DNA of 64,000 bases from JAYQKL01 sp049889535 (GTDB taxonomy: Bacteria > Pseudomonadota > Alphaproteobacteria > RS24). The notes beneath the pieces were generated by a model. That model did not search any database, was not told where the DNA came from, and saw nothing but the letters and a program-made list of their open reading frames with translations. This document shows positions 18,954-25,139 of the stretch, piece by piece (the first letter of the stretch is position 1; each line of letters starts with the position of its first letter). The stretch is from NCBI GenBank assembly GCA_049889535.1, contig JBMHDF010000010.1, forward strand, positions 6,871 through 70,870, written 5' to 3'. Made by a program: the position numbers and the translations under genes.

Positions 18954-19244
18954 TTAATTGCCCTCTTGCTTTATCATATGACTAACGGATTGCAAGGCTG
19001 CCACATAGTCTGAGTTCTCACTGACTATCTCCACTTTAGGCTTCCCCCAGCCTCTATCCAACAGTGCTTGCGCTGCTGTTCCCCTCACACGCTCATCTTT
19101 GGCATGACGCATGATGTCTGCAAGCGTCTCAATTGCCTCTGTTGTGTATGTTCTAGCTAGCTCAGCTACCTTATAGACATCTTTAGGACGACCTGTTGGG
19201 TTGCCAGAATGGCCCTTAACAAATTTACCTTGATTATCTCGCAT
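18954..19244 (-). CDS. DUF5681-like small phage-type protein
   Basis: A 96-residue protein with an N-terminal block GKFVKGHSGNPTGRPKD that is characteristic of DUF5681 proteins, which are common in phages and often encoded near terminase genes. The rest is helical and ends in RGWGKPKVEIVSEN. I chose the ATG at 19244, which has an AGGGG box nine bases upstream; the frame is open to 19286 but that extension runs through a stem-loop repeat. Its function is unknown. A role in DNA packaging is only suggested by the usual company of the family. It reads out towards the left attachment site. Confidence 0.72.
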   Translation of the reverse strand: MRDNQGKFVKGHSGNPTGRPKDVYKVAELARTYTTEAIETLADIMRHAKDERVRGTAAQALLDRGWGKPKVEIVSENSDYVAALQSVSHMIKQEGN

Positions 19245-19251
19245 CACTAAT

Positions 19252-19307
19252 ACCCCTGAACGCAGGTTTACATTATAACATTTCAATTGTTATGATTTCA
19301 AAGGGTA
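19252..19307. repeat. Stem-loop repeat, copy 1
   Basis: A 56-base unit that matches 23278-23334 with its first 22 bases identical and strong similarity after that. It contains the arms ATTATAACA and TGTTATGAT, which pair over nine positions if wobble pairs are allowed, with a 7-base loop, and outer arms ACCC/GGGT. It overlaps the upstream region of the DUF5681-like gene and also provides that gene's AGGGG box. Confidence 0.7.
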
Positions 19308-19375
19308 TAGGCCAAAGTGCTCAGCAAAAATACTAAATTGTAAAAAAGTAAAAGCCTTTTTTTATATTATTTCAG

Positions 19376-19729
19376 TTACCTAAGTGGGTTCCATGATGTA
19401 TCTTTAAGCTTATAATGGCTGTAAAGGTTTACTGGTGCCCGAGTAGCAAAAATTACCATCCCCACAATGTTGACCAATGATAAATGTTCTGCAGGAAGAA
19501 AAAATGCTGCTATTACATAAATCACCCAGTATACGACAAGAAGTGTTAACCCTTTTTTCCACATACCGTGCCATAAATAATAAAAAATAGAAAATAAGGC
19601 TGCCCATATTGAAAATGAAACTTTGAATCTCTCAGATGATGATAAAGTTTTGATATTTGGAAGTTTAATTCCACCTGCTTTTTCTACTGCATCTATGATT
19701 GGTTGCACTCTGATTTCTTTATTACTCAT
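19376..19729 (-). CDS. Small membrane protein, DUF2628-like
   Basis: A 117-residue protein with a polar N-terminus and three or four hydrophobic segments. The block FSIWAALFSIFYYLWHGMWKKGL resembles the conserved core of DUF2628 proteins (FGPFYYLxxGMWKKG type), a family of unknown function. The ATG at 19729 is preferred because GGGGA lies nine bases upstream; the frame extends five codons to 19744. It reads leftwards inside the island, away from the exported-protein operon, and is AT-rich like its neighbours. It may be cargo that alters the cell envelope, which is speculation. Confidence 0.65.
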   Translation of the reverse strand: MSNKEIRVQPIIDAVEKAGGIKLPNIKTLSSSERFKVSFSIWAALFSIFYYLWHGMWKKGLTLLVVYWVIYVIAAFFLPAEHLSLVNIVGMVIFATRAPVNLYSHYKLKDTSWNPLR

Positions 19730-19825
19730 TAAATCAATCCCCATAATTAATATTTTAGTGATAATTTTTTTTATTATTATATTATAAAGATATATTTACT
19801 TACATCATAGTTTTTTGGGTTATTT

Positions 19826-20206
19826 ATGTTCAATCGTCTAATTATTATATTCGTATTTTATTTTTTAACATTTGGCTCAGCACATGCCCTCTCAAATAAT
19901 CAGGTGAGAAACGAAATTTCTTCATTCATAGCCACCCAATCGACCCCTTCAAAAGTCGATAGCGTTACAACCCTTAATAACATGAGTGTCTCCACCAGAG
20001 GAATTGTGTACCAATACATCCTATCTGGAAACGGTGATAACTACTATCCGAACATAAAGTCTAATAAGAAGAATATTTTACAAAATCTTTGCAGCAACAA
20101 CCTTCTGTCTTGGTATAAAACTAACTATATAGATATGACTTATGTTTATTATGATAGTAACGGACAGCTTATTACAACTTTTTCTGTAAATGGAAATCAG
20201 TGTTGA
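19826..20206 (+). CDS. Exported protein of unknown function (island cargo)
   Basis: A 126-residue protein that I do not recognise. It begins with a clear signal peptide (MFNRLIIIFVFYFLTFGSAHA, cleavage near residue 21), so the mature part of about 105 residues is periplasmic or secreted. The mature part is rich in Ser, Asn, Thr and Tyr and contains two cysteines (in LCSNN and the C-terminal Cys) that could form a disulfide. The next gene starts 10 bases downstream, so the two are almost certainly co-transcribed. Base composition is much more AT-rich than the chromosome around the island. Confidence 0.75.
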   Translation: MFNRLIIIFVFYFLTFGSAHALSNNQVRNEISSFIATQSTPSKVDSVTTLNNMSVSTRGIVYQYILSGNGDNYYPNIKSNKKNILQNLCSNNLLSWYKTNYIDMTYVYYDSNGQLITTFSVNGNQC

Positions 20207-20216
20207 GGGTATAAAA

Positions 20217-20885
20217 TTGAATTTTAAAAAACTTTATTATGTATTTGCTTTGACGCTAATCATAACTGGTTGCGATAGCGGCAATGTAAACTTTGTCAAA
20301 AATGGATATATGAATGGTTATGATACTTTAACTATTGGTCAGGCTTTTGATGGTTGGTCGACATGTGAGACAACAAATTGGGAAGCTTTCGAAACTGATA
20401 GAGGGGAAGAAATAGTTTCCTATAGCTGTCAATTAAAGTTCTCAGATAGAGTAAAAAAAGTTTTGTCTGATGTTTATAGGGCAAATCTTGACGAAGCTGG
20501 AAGTATAGAAAAACTCAATGAAACTACAACCCGAGGCTTGAAAGTAACTAGCGGGTATCAGGCAGGTGCTACTGGTGATTATGAGCTTTATAACAAACTT
20601 AAAGACGGTGCTAGGTTTAGATATGAGACTTATTTAGATGGATTAACATACAACCATTTAAACTATGTTGTGCAATTCGCTCTTAGTCAAAAAGACGATA
20701 GTTTTGTTATAGACTACATAGGTGCAGAATTAACATTTGAAGATGGCAGCGTCATAGATAAAGCCCTTAATGTAAATAACGATGACTTGCTTGAAGTTAT
20801 ATATAATAACTATGAGTTTGATTTTGACACTGTGAAAAATTTAACAGATGGCATCATCACTAATTTTGCAGTCTATAAAGAATAA
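20217..20885 (+). CDS. Lipoprotein of unknown function (island cargo)
   Basis: A 222-residue protein with an N-terminal lipoprotein signal: a basic start, a hydrophobic run and the lipobox ITGC followed by DSG. The D at +2 after the cysteine is the inner-membrane retention signal in E. coli, though this rule is not reliable in alphaproteobacteria. I chose the TTG at 20217 because GAGGG lies eight bases upstream and it places the signal at the very N-terminus; an ATG at 20190 inside the preceding gene would add nine polar residues. The mature part has two Cys (STCETTN, YSCQL) and many acidic residues. No family was recognised. It is coupled to the exported-protein gene upstream. Confidence 0.72.
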   Translation: MNFKKLYYVFALTLIITGCDSGNVNFVKNGYMNGYDTLTIGQAFDGWSTCETTNWEAFETDRGEEIVSYSCQLKFSDRVKKVLSDVYRANLDEAGSIEKLNETTTRGLKVTSGYQAGATGDYELYNKLKDGARFRYETYLDGLTYNHLNYVVQFALSQKDDSFVIDYIGAELTFEDGSVIDKALNVNNDDLLEVIYNNYEFDFDTVKNLTDGIITNFAVYKE

Positions 20886-21007
20886 ATGACTTTTCCCCAT
20901 AACCCACAAGTTAGAGAAAGTTTTATCATCAGTTTTGGTTGATTTTTGACCACTATTTATCCGAACAGTTCGAAAATGCCTCATTGATAATTTTCATGAG
21001 GTATGTG

Positions 21008-22060
21008 ATGACAAAACCGAAACCAAGTATTTATGGCCAATGGGCCGAACAGCTTTATCAAAACGGCTTTCAACCATTAGCATTGAACGGAAAAAGGCCT
21101 ATCTCTGGCTGGAGGGAGTTTGCACTTCCTAGCGATGAAACCGAACGCATCAATTATATAAATAGGCAGAGAACCAAAAACATTGGGTTGCGCACAGGAA
21201 AATTAGTTGCCATCGATGTTGATGAAGAAAATCCAGAAAAAATAGCTGTCATTAACGAGGCAAGATTGAATTTCTTGGGGGCAACGGATTTCATTCGTAT
21301 CGGTAAAAAGCCTAGAGCGGTTTATCTATATCGTACAAACGCACCCCTTAAAAAAATGCAGGTGGGGGGTGTGGAGGTTTTGGGTGAGGGGCAACAGGTG
21401 GTTATTGCTGGTATCCATCCAGAAACAAAGGAGCCATATACCTGGCCTCATGTGTCTATACTGGACAGCACTCTCGATGACCTTCCATTTGTCTCATCTG
21501 GGGATATTAGAGGTTTTGTTGCCGAACTGGGTGGGGGTGAGTTTTCAAACAGTGAGGAGAGGGAGCAGACAGGGGAAATACTCGCTGTTGAGGGATATCG
21601 CAATCAAACTCTTTTCAAAGAGCTTCTCCAAGTAGCCTTGAAATGCAGCACATCTCAAGAGCTCTCTAAGAAGGCAAGTATGCTTAATACAAAACTCCAG
21701 CCGATGCTGGATGATGAAGAGGTGCAAGACACGGTCAAAAGTGTCTGGAAACGTAAAATCAGCCGTCAGATAGCGCCAGAGGGAGGGCAGTTTATAAGAC
21801 TTACTATGACAAGAACAGAATTTGATAAGCTCAAATACAACCCTTTAGCTTATTTGTTAATCAGCTATATAAAGTTTCACATTCCTAATGAGCGCTTTTA
21901 TCTGCAACAAAAGCCTACCGCTGCAAAATTAAATGTTTCAATCAATACAATAAGGGGGGCAATCAAATTCCTCATCGATGAAGGTTTTATGAAGCGTGAT
22001 GGGGAGGGGGTAACACCAGGCTCAAACCATTTATCAATAATATATAAATTGCTTATCTAA
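21008..22060 (+). CDS. Primase-polymerase (Prim-Pol) domain replication protein without helicase
   Basis: A 350-residue protein. The N-terminal bifunctional primase/polymerase domain (about 1-170) has the opening block PLALNGKRPISGWREFA, then NIGLRTGKLVAIDVDEEN with the DxD metal motif, RIGKKPRAVYLYRT, and GVEVLGEGQQVVIAGIHP, which is the typical third motif. Such domains start DNA synthesis in phages, plasmids and islands. A C-terminal winged-helix-like region (LQQKPTAAKLNVSINTIRGAIKFLIDEGFMKRDG) may bind the origin. The P-loop helicase usually fused or encoded beside such domains is absent here. The start at 21008 follows a GAGGTATGTG box; the frame is open to 20939. It is the probable replication gene of the element. 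Confidence 0.82.
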   Translation: MTKPKPSIYGQWAEQLYQNGFQPLALNGKRPISGWREFALPSDETERINYINRQRTKNIGLRTGKLVAIDVDEENPEKIAVINEARLNFLGATDFIRIGKKPRAVYLYRTNAPLKKMQVGGVEVLGEGQQVVIAGIHPETKEPYTWPHVSILDSTLDDLPFVSSGDIRGFVAELGGGEFSNSEEREQTGEILAVEGYRNQTLFKELLQVALKCSTSQELSKKASMLNTKLQPMLDDEEVQDTVKSVWKRKISRQIAPEGGQFIRLTMTRTEFDKLKYNPLAYLLISYIKFHIPNERFYLQQKPTAAKLNVSINTIRGAIKFLIDEGFMKRDGEGVTPGSNHLSIIYKLLI

Positions 22061-22107
22061 TGCTCTGCTGCTGTATACCCCACCCCCCGCTGTATTGTAA
22101 TAAGTTA

Positions 22108-23097
22108 TCAATTATTGATACCGTTATAGTCACTCATCTTCTCAATTAGCCTTCTTATGTCGCTATGTGCATATCTGAACAACATGGTTGGTGTACTATG
22201 GCCGCTGATGCTTGCAACTTCTGGTATCGTTAGACCTCGTTCAAACAGCCTTGAAATAGCTTCATGTCTCAAATCATGAAACCTCACCCCCTCAAACCTA
22301 ATTATTTTCTTCTTTCTTTGCCAGGCGAGCTTGATGGCATTGGGGCTCATGTTAAATACTGTCTCAGATTGTGACTGTCTGGTCTCAAGTATTTTTATAG
22401 CTTTTTTGCTGAGCGGAATGTGTCTAATGCGATTAGTCTTTGTTTTGGAGATTGTCACAAATTGCTGACACCTATCAATATCAGACCACTTAAGATTTGC
22501 AATTTCTCCCCGCCTCATTGCTGTTTCAACTGCGAATTGAATGACCCAATAAACCTTATCCTGAGGATGGTTATCCAATGCCCTCCAGAAGCCCTCAGGG
22601 ACTCTTCTGATGGGTATTTCAGAGGCAGTTGGAAGCTTTACCCCAGCCACAGGATTGCGCCTTAGAGGGGCCTCCCAGAGCGTTTGAGCGGTATTAAAAA
22701 CATGCCTCAAAACACCGAAGTTTCTCTGGATTGTTGATGGTTTCCAATGTGCCCTATTCGCCTCCAACTCTGCCTGGATATGTGATGGGGTAATACTCCC
22801 AATAGGGTATTTGGCGAGGGAAGAATTCAGCCAATTTTTTAAGATATATTTTTCGACATTGTGACTTGTCTTGTGGGGGGATATCTCGAGTAGATACCTG
22901 GTTAAATATTTAGAAAGGGGGGTGTTTAACATCTCTCTCCCCTGTAAATCTATAGTCCCATTATCAATATTAGTTTCTATCCCTCTAGCCCATTTTTGAG
23001 CATCAGATTTATTCGTGAAGCTCTTGGTTAGGGCTTTGTGACCATGCCGTCTTACTTGCGCTTGCCATTTACCATTTCTATTTCGAATTGAGGCCAT
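22108..23097 (-). CDS. int: Tyrosine recombinase/integrase
   Basis: A 329-residue phage-type site-specific recombinase. The N-terminal part (about 1-60, IRNRNGKWQAQVRRHGHKAL) resembles the arm-binding domain of island integrases, followed by a core-binding SAM-like domain. Catalytic residues are visible: Arg in AMRRGEIANLKW, Lys in SKTKTNRIRHIPL, the HDLRHEA box with His and Arg, the second His in SGHSTPTMLFRYAH and the nucleophile Tyr in that same block. Its start lies 70 bases from the right attachment repeat and it reads inwards, the usual layout for tRNA-integrating islands. It presumably recognises the tRNA-Val 3' part. Confidence 0.95.
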   Translation of the reverse strand: MASIRNRNGKWQAQVRRHGHKALTKSFTNKSDAQKWARGIETNIDNGTIDLQGREMLNTPLSKYLTRYLLEISPHKTSHNVEKYILKNWLNSSLAKYPIGSITPSHIQAELEANRAHWKPSTIQRNFGVLRHVFNTAQTLWEAPLRRNPVAGVKLPTASEIPIRRVPEGFWRALDNHPQDKVYWVIQFAVETAMRRGEIANLKWSDIDRCQQFVTISKTKTNRIRHIPLSKKAIKILETRQSQSETVFNMSPNAIKLAWQRKKKIIRFEGVRFHDLRHEAISRLFERGLTIPEVASISGHSTPTMLFRYAHSDIRRLIEKMSDYNGINN

Positions 23098-23110
23098 ATC
23101 TCTCTCCTTT

Positions 23111-23133
23111 TGTGACCTGAGTGTGACGTCACA
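23111..23133 (+). repeat. TGTGAC repeats and palindrome inside the right end
   Basis: TGTGAC copies begin at 23111 and 23122, and the second is part of the perfect 12-bp palindrome TGTGACGTCACA at 23122-23133. The segment lies between int and attR and therefore also overlaps the likely int promoter. The pattern mirrors that at the left end. Confidence 0.6.
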
Positions 23134-23166
23134 AATTGAGAAGCCGCTAACCTGTTGATTTAATTA

Positions 23167-23244
23167 ATTAGCTCAGCGGGAGAGCACTACCTTGACATGG
23201 TAGGGGTCACTGGTTCAATCCCAGTATCGCCCACCACTTCGCTT
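23167..23244 (+). repeat. Right attachment repeat (attR), tRNA-Val fragment
   Basis: This copy is identical to 18724-18801. It lacks the first five bases of the tRNA (GGGCG is replaced by an AT-rich run), so the acceptor stem cannot form and it is not a working tRNA gene. Confidence 0.95.
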
Positions 23245-23261
23245 CGCTCATTATGGGCAGG

Positions 23262-23279
23262 CCCAGTATCGCCCACCAC
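23262..23279 (+). repeat. Third, partial copy of the tRNA-Val 3' end
   Basis: CCCAGTATCGCCCACCAC repeats the end of attR (23220-23237) at a distance of 42 bases. It abuts the second stem-loop repeat. It may be a remnant attachment site from another integration. Confidence 0.75.
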
Positions 23280-23334
23280 CCCTGAACGCAGGTTTACATC
23301 ATAGCATTCTGGCTGTTATGATTTTGTCAGGGTA
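23278..23334. repeat. Stem-loop repeat, copy 2
   Basis: This copy starts with the same 22 bases as copy 1 and forms a more perfect hairpin: ATCATAGCA pairs with TGTTATGAT (one G-U), with outer arms CCCTGA/TCAGGG. Changes between the copies keep the stem pairing, which suggests selection on the structure. It lies 27 bases before an exported-protein gene. Confidence 0.7.
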
Positions 23335-23360
23335 GGTGTTGATTAGGTGGTGAGTTAACG

Positions 23361-24113
23361 ATGTTGAGGGTTTTATTGGTCATCCTATTTGTTTGTTGGT
23401 TTAGTTTTCCAGTTTTTTCAAAGCAGCCTCAAACTAATTATATGTTTAATATCCAAAAATTAAGCTATTTCGAGCTGGATTATAATGGTGCCTTAGTTAA
23501 GGATGAGATGCGCAGCAGGGATGGTGAAATTTACTACAAAGTAAATGATAAGATTTATGAATTTTCAAGAGAATTCTCAAATGTAGACACAGCAGTTGTT
23601 GTTATGGATGCTTGGGTAGATAGTGGTACTGATTTTTTGAACCAGCAATTTATGCCAATATTTTATGAAACAACACTTCCATTGATTCAGGCTTTTTCTG
23701 AAAAAGAATTTAAAATATATGCTTTCACGAATATGGATACTGATGCTGCTTATGGGGAAGATCTTTTTCCAGAATTGGAAGCAATGGTTTCAGGTGGTTT
23801 AGTTAAGAAAAAATATCATAAATTAGGTGATGCTGAAGAATTTCAGAATGAATTGAGGCAGTCGGGGGTGAAAAATATCATATATTTAGGTTTCGCCTCA
23901 AATATGTGTGTTATTGGTCGGCGGGTAGGTATGTTTGGGATGCTTCAAATGGGTTTCAAAACATATTTCGTACCTGAAAGCTCGGCGGCGGTTGAAACTC
24001 AACAAGGCTGGAAGACACGTGAATTCCATAAGTATACTATATCGCTTATTCAGCATAATTTTTCTGGTACAATTAGTAACCAAACAATATTAGAGGCCTT
24101 TTTGGGACACTAA
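23361..24113 (+). CDS. Exported isochorismatase-fold (cysteine hydrolase-like) protein
   Basis: A 250-residue protein with a signal peptide (about 1-20, cleavage near FPVFS/KQ). The C-terminal half has the isochorismatase/nicotinamidase pattern: a lysine-containing segment, then NIIYLGFASNMCVIGRRVG with the candidate nucleophile Cys and GFKTYFVPESSAAVET. A candidate acid residue is in VVVMDAWVDSG. Most members of this superfamily are cytoplasmic, so export is unusual. The gene lies just outside attR, is fairly AT-rich, and may belong to an older insertion. Its substrate is unknown. Confidence 0.72.
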   Translation: MLRVLLVILFVCWFSFPVFSKQPQTNYMFNIQKLSYFELDYNGALVKDEMRSRDGEIYYKVNDKIYEFSREFSNVDTAVVVMDAWVDSGTDFLNQQFMPIFYETTLPLIQAFSEKEFKIYAFTNMDTDAAYGEDLFPELEAMVSGGLVKKKYHKLGDAEEFQNELRQSGVKNIIYLGFASNMCVIGRRVGMFGMLQMGFKTYFVPESSAAVETQQGWKTREFHKYTISLIQHNFSGTISNQTILEAFLGH

Positions 24114-24169
24114 ATTTGAACAAAGATGAGGGCTCAGATTTTTAATTTTTACGGAGGGTTGGGTAGGTC

Positions 24170-24520
24170 ATGCCAAAACTAGTTGCACTTATTAGTAAGA
24201 GAGATTCAATTTCAGAAGCAGATTTTAAAACTTATTACGAAACGCACCATGTGCCATTGATTAAAAGCCTGTTTCCAACAATTGCAGGCTATAAAAGAAC
24301 TTATTTGCTTGAGGAGCATAGTCTGAATGAGACTTTGCCACTTGAGTCAGATGGTGTTCAGCAACAAGTGAATGTGATTACAGAAATAATTTTTGACGAT
24401 GAAGACGGCTTGAATGAATTCTTTGCAAGAGGCACGCATGAGGATGTTGTTGAAGCGATTAGGAAAGACGAAGCTCATTTCCTTGATGGTGAAAAAACTC
24501 TTATGTATCGGGTTGAATAG
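24170..24520 (+). CDS. EthD-domain protein
   Basis: A 116-residue ferredoxin-like (dimeric alpha/beta barrel) protein of the EthD family. The block SEADFKTYYETHHVPLIKSLFPTIAGYKRTYLL is typical, including the conserved HHVPL, and the C-terminal part ends in DEAHFLDGEKTLMYRVE. The family is found near oxygenases and is linked to ether or polyketide metabolism, but its reaction is generally not known. It lies 56 bases after the exported isochorismatase-like gene on the same strand with its own GGAGG box, and the two may be co-transcribed. Confidence 0.82.
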   Translation: MPKLVALISKRDSISEADFKTYYETHHVPLIKSLFPTIAGYKRTYLLEEHSLNETLPLESDGVQQQVNVITEIIFDDEDGLNEFFARGTHEDVVEAIRKDEAHFLDGEKTLMYRVE

Positions 24521-24586
24521 GGCGTCTTTCAGGACTCACAAATTCATATATTGATAAAATTTGATACTATGGCGCGGCACCATATC

Positions 24587-24997
24587 TTAGGCAGCGTCTG
24601 GCGGGTGGTTTTCTAAGTGAACGACCTCTGCTGCCGTTTGGGCTGTATCTGTAATAGCTTCTGCAACAGTTTCCACAGCTTTGCTGACAACTTCTGCTGC
24701 CGCCAGCGGGGCGGCATCTGCGGCGGAGAGAAAATGATGACTTTGTGGCATTTGCAAAAGCCACCAGCCGCGCAAGCTAGAAAAGAACCAAAATGCATTG
24801 GCAAATGATAAGACCCAAAGCCCTGCAGAGGCAGTTGCTATGAGTGAGAACATGCTCCCAATGGCCATGCAAACAAAGCCATGCTGGCGTTGTTTTGGTG
24901 AAAGGCTGGATAAAAGAGGCGCGGCCAAAACAGTCCCAAATAACACCGCTCCAAATTGAATCCAAACAACAATGTTAGAAAAAAGCAACCATTTCAT
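24587..24997 (-). CDS. Small membrane protein of unknown function
   Basis: A 136-residue protein with about three hydrophobic segments in the first 90 residues (SNIVVWIQFGAVLFGTVLAAPLL; GFVCMAIGSMFSLIATASAGLWVLSFANAFWFF) and an alanine- and valine-rich C-terminal tail that is probably a soluble amphipathic helix. I do not recognise the family. The ATG at 24997 is preferred over the in-frame GTG at 25006 because the GGA box fits only the ATG. It stands between the EthD gene (convergent) and the DUF3604 gene (same strand, 143 bases upstream). Confidence 0.6.
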   Translation of the reverse strand: MKWLLFSNIVVWIQFGAVLFGTVLAAPLLSSLSPKQRQHGFVCMAIGSMFSLIATASAGLWVLSFANAFWFFSSLRGWWLLQMPQSHHFLSAADAAPLAAAEVVSKAVETVAEAITDTAQTAAEVVHLENHPPDAA

Positions 24998-25139
24998 TTT
25001 CGTCACTTCCTGTGCTCTGGATTGAGCACCATAATCGCTATATGCGCCTGAAATTTCTATTTTGCAATAGCAATTTTACTCTGGGTGATGATTTTTTGAC
25101 CAACCCTTTGCGGCTTGTGTTTGAGGGCTCATTTGGGTT

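Larger units (their letters stand above)
18724..23244. mobile_element. Satellite-like integrative element in tRNA-Val, about 4.4 kb
   Basis: A 78-bp direct repeat (18724-18801 and 23167-23244) containing the tRNA-Val 3' part bounds this AT-rich segment. Inside, from left to right, are a DUF5681-like gene (-), a DUF2628-like membrane protein (-), an exported protein and a lipoprotein (+), a primase-polymerase-like replication protein (+) and a tyrosine integrase (-) whose start lies 70 bases from the right repeat. TGTGAC repeats flank both ends. The content (integrase, primase, possible terminase-linked protein, no capsid or tail genes) resembles phage satellites or small replicating islands rather than a prophage. 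No excisionase was recognised. Confidence 0.88.

Noticed and set aside
23167..23241. Second tRNA-Val gene
   Set aside because: The first five bases of the acceptor stem are missing and replaced by an AT-rich run, so it is an attachment-site copy and not a working gene.
18724..23244. Complete prophage
   Set aside because: No capsid, portal, tail, lysis or large terminase gene is present in the 4.4 kb.
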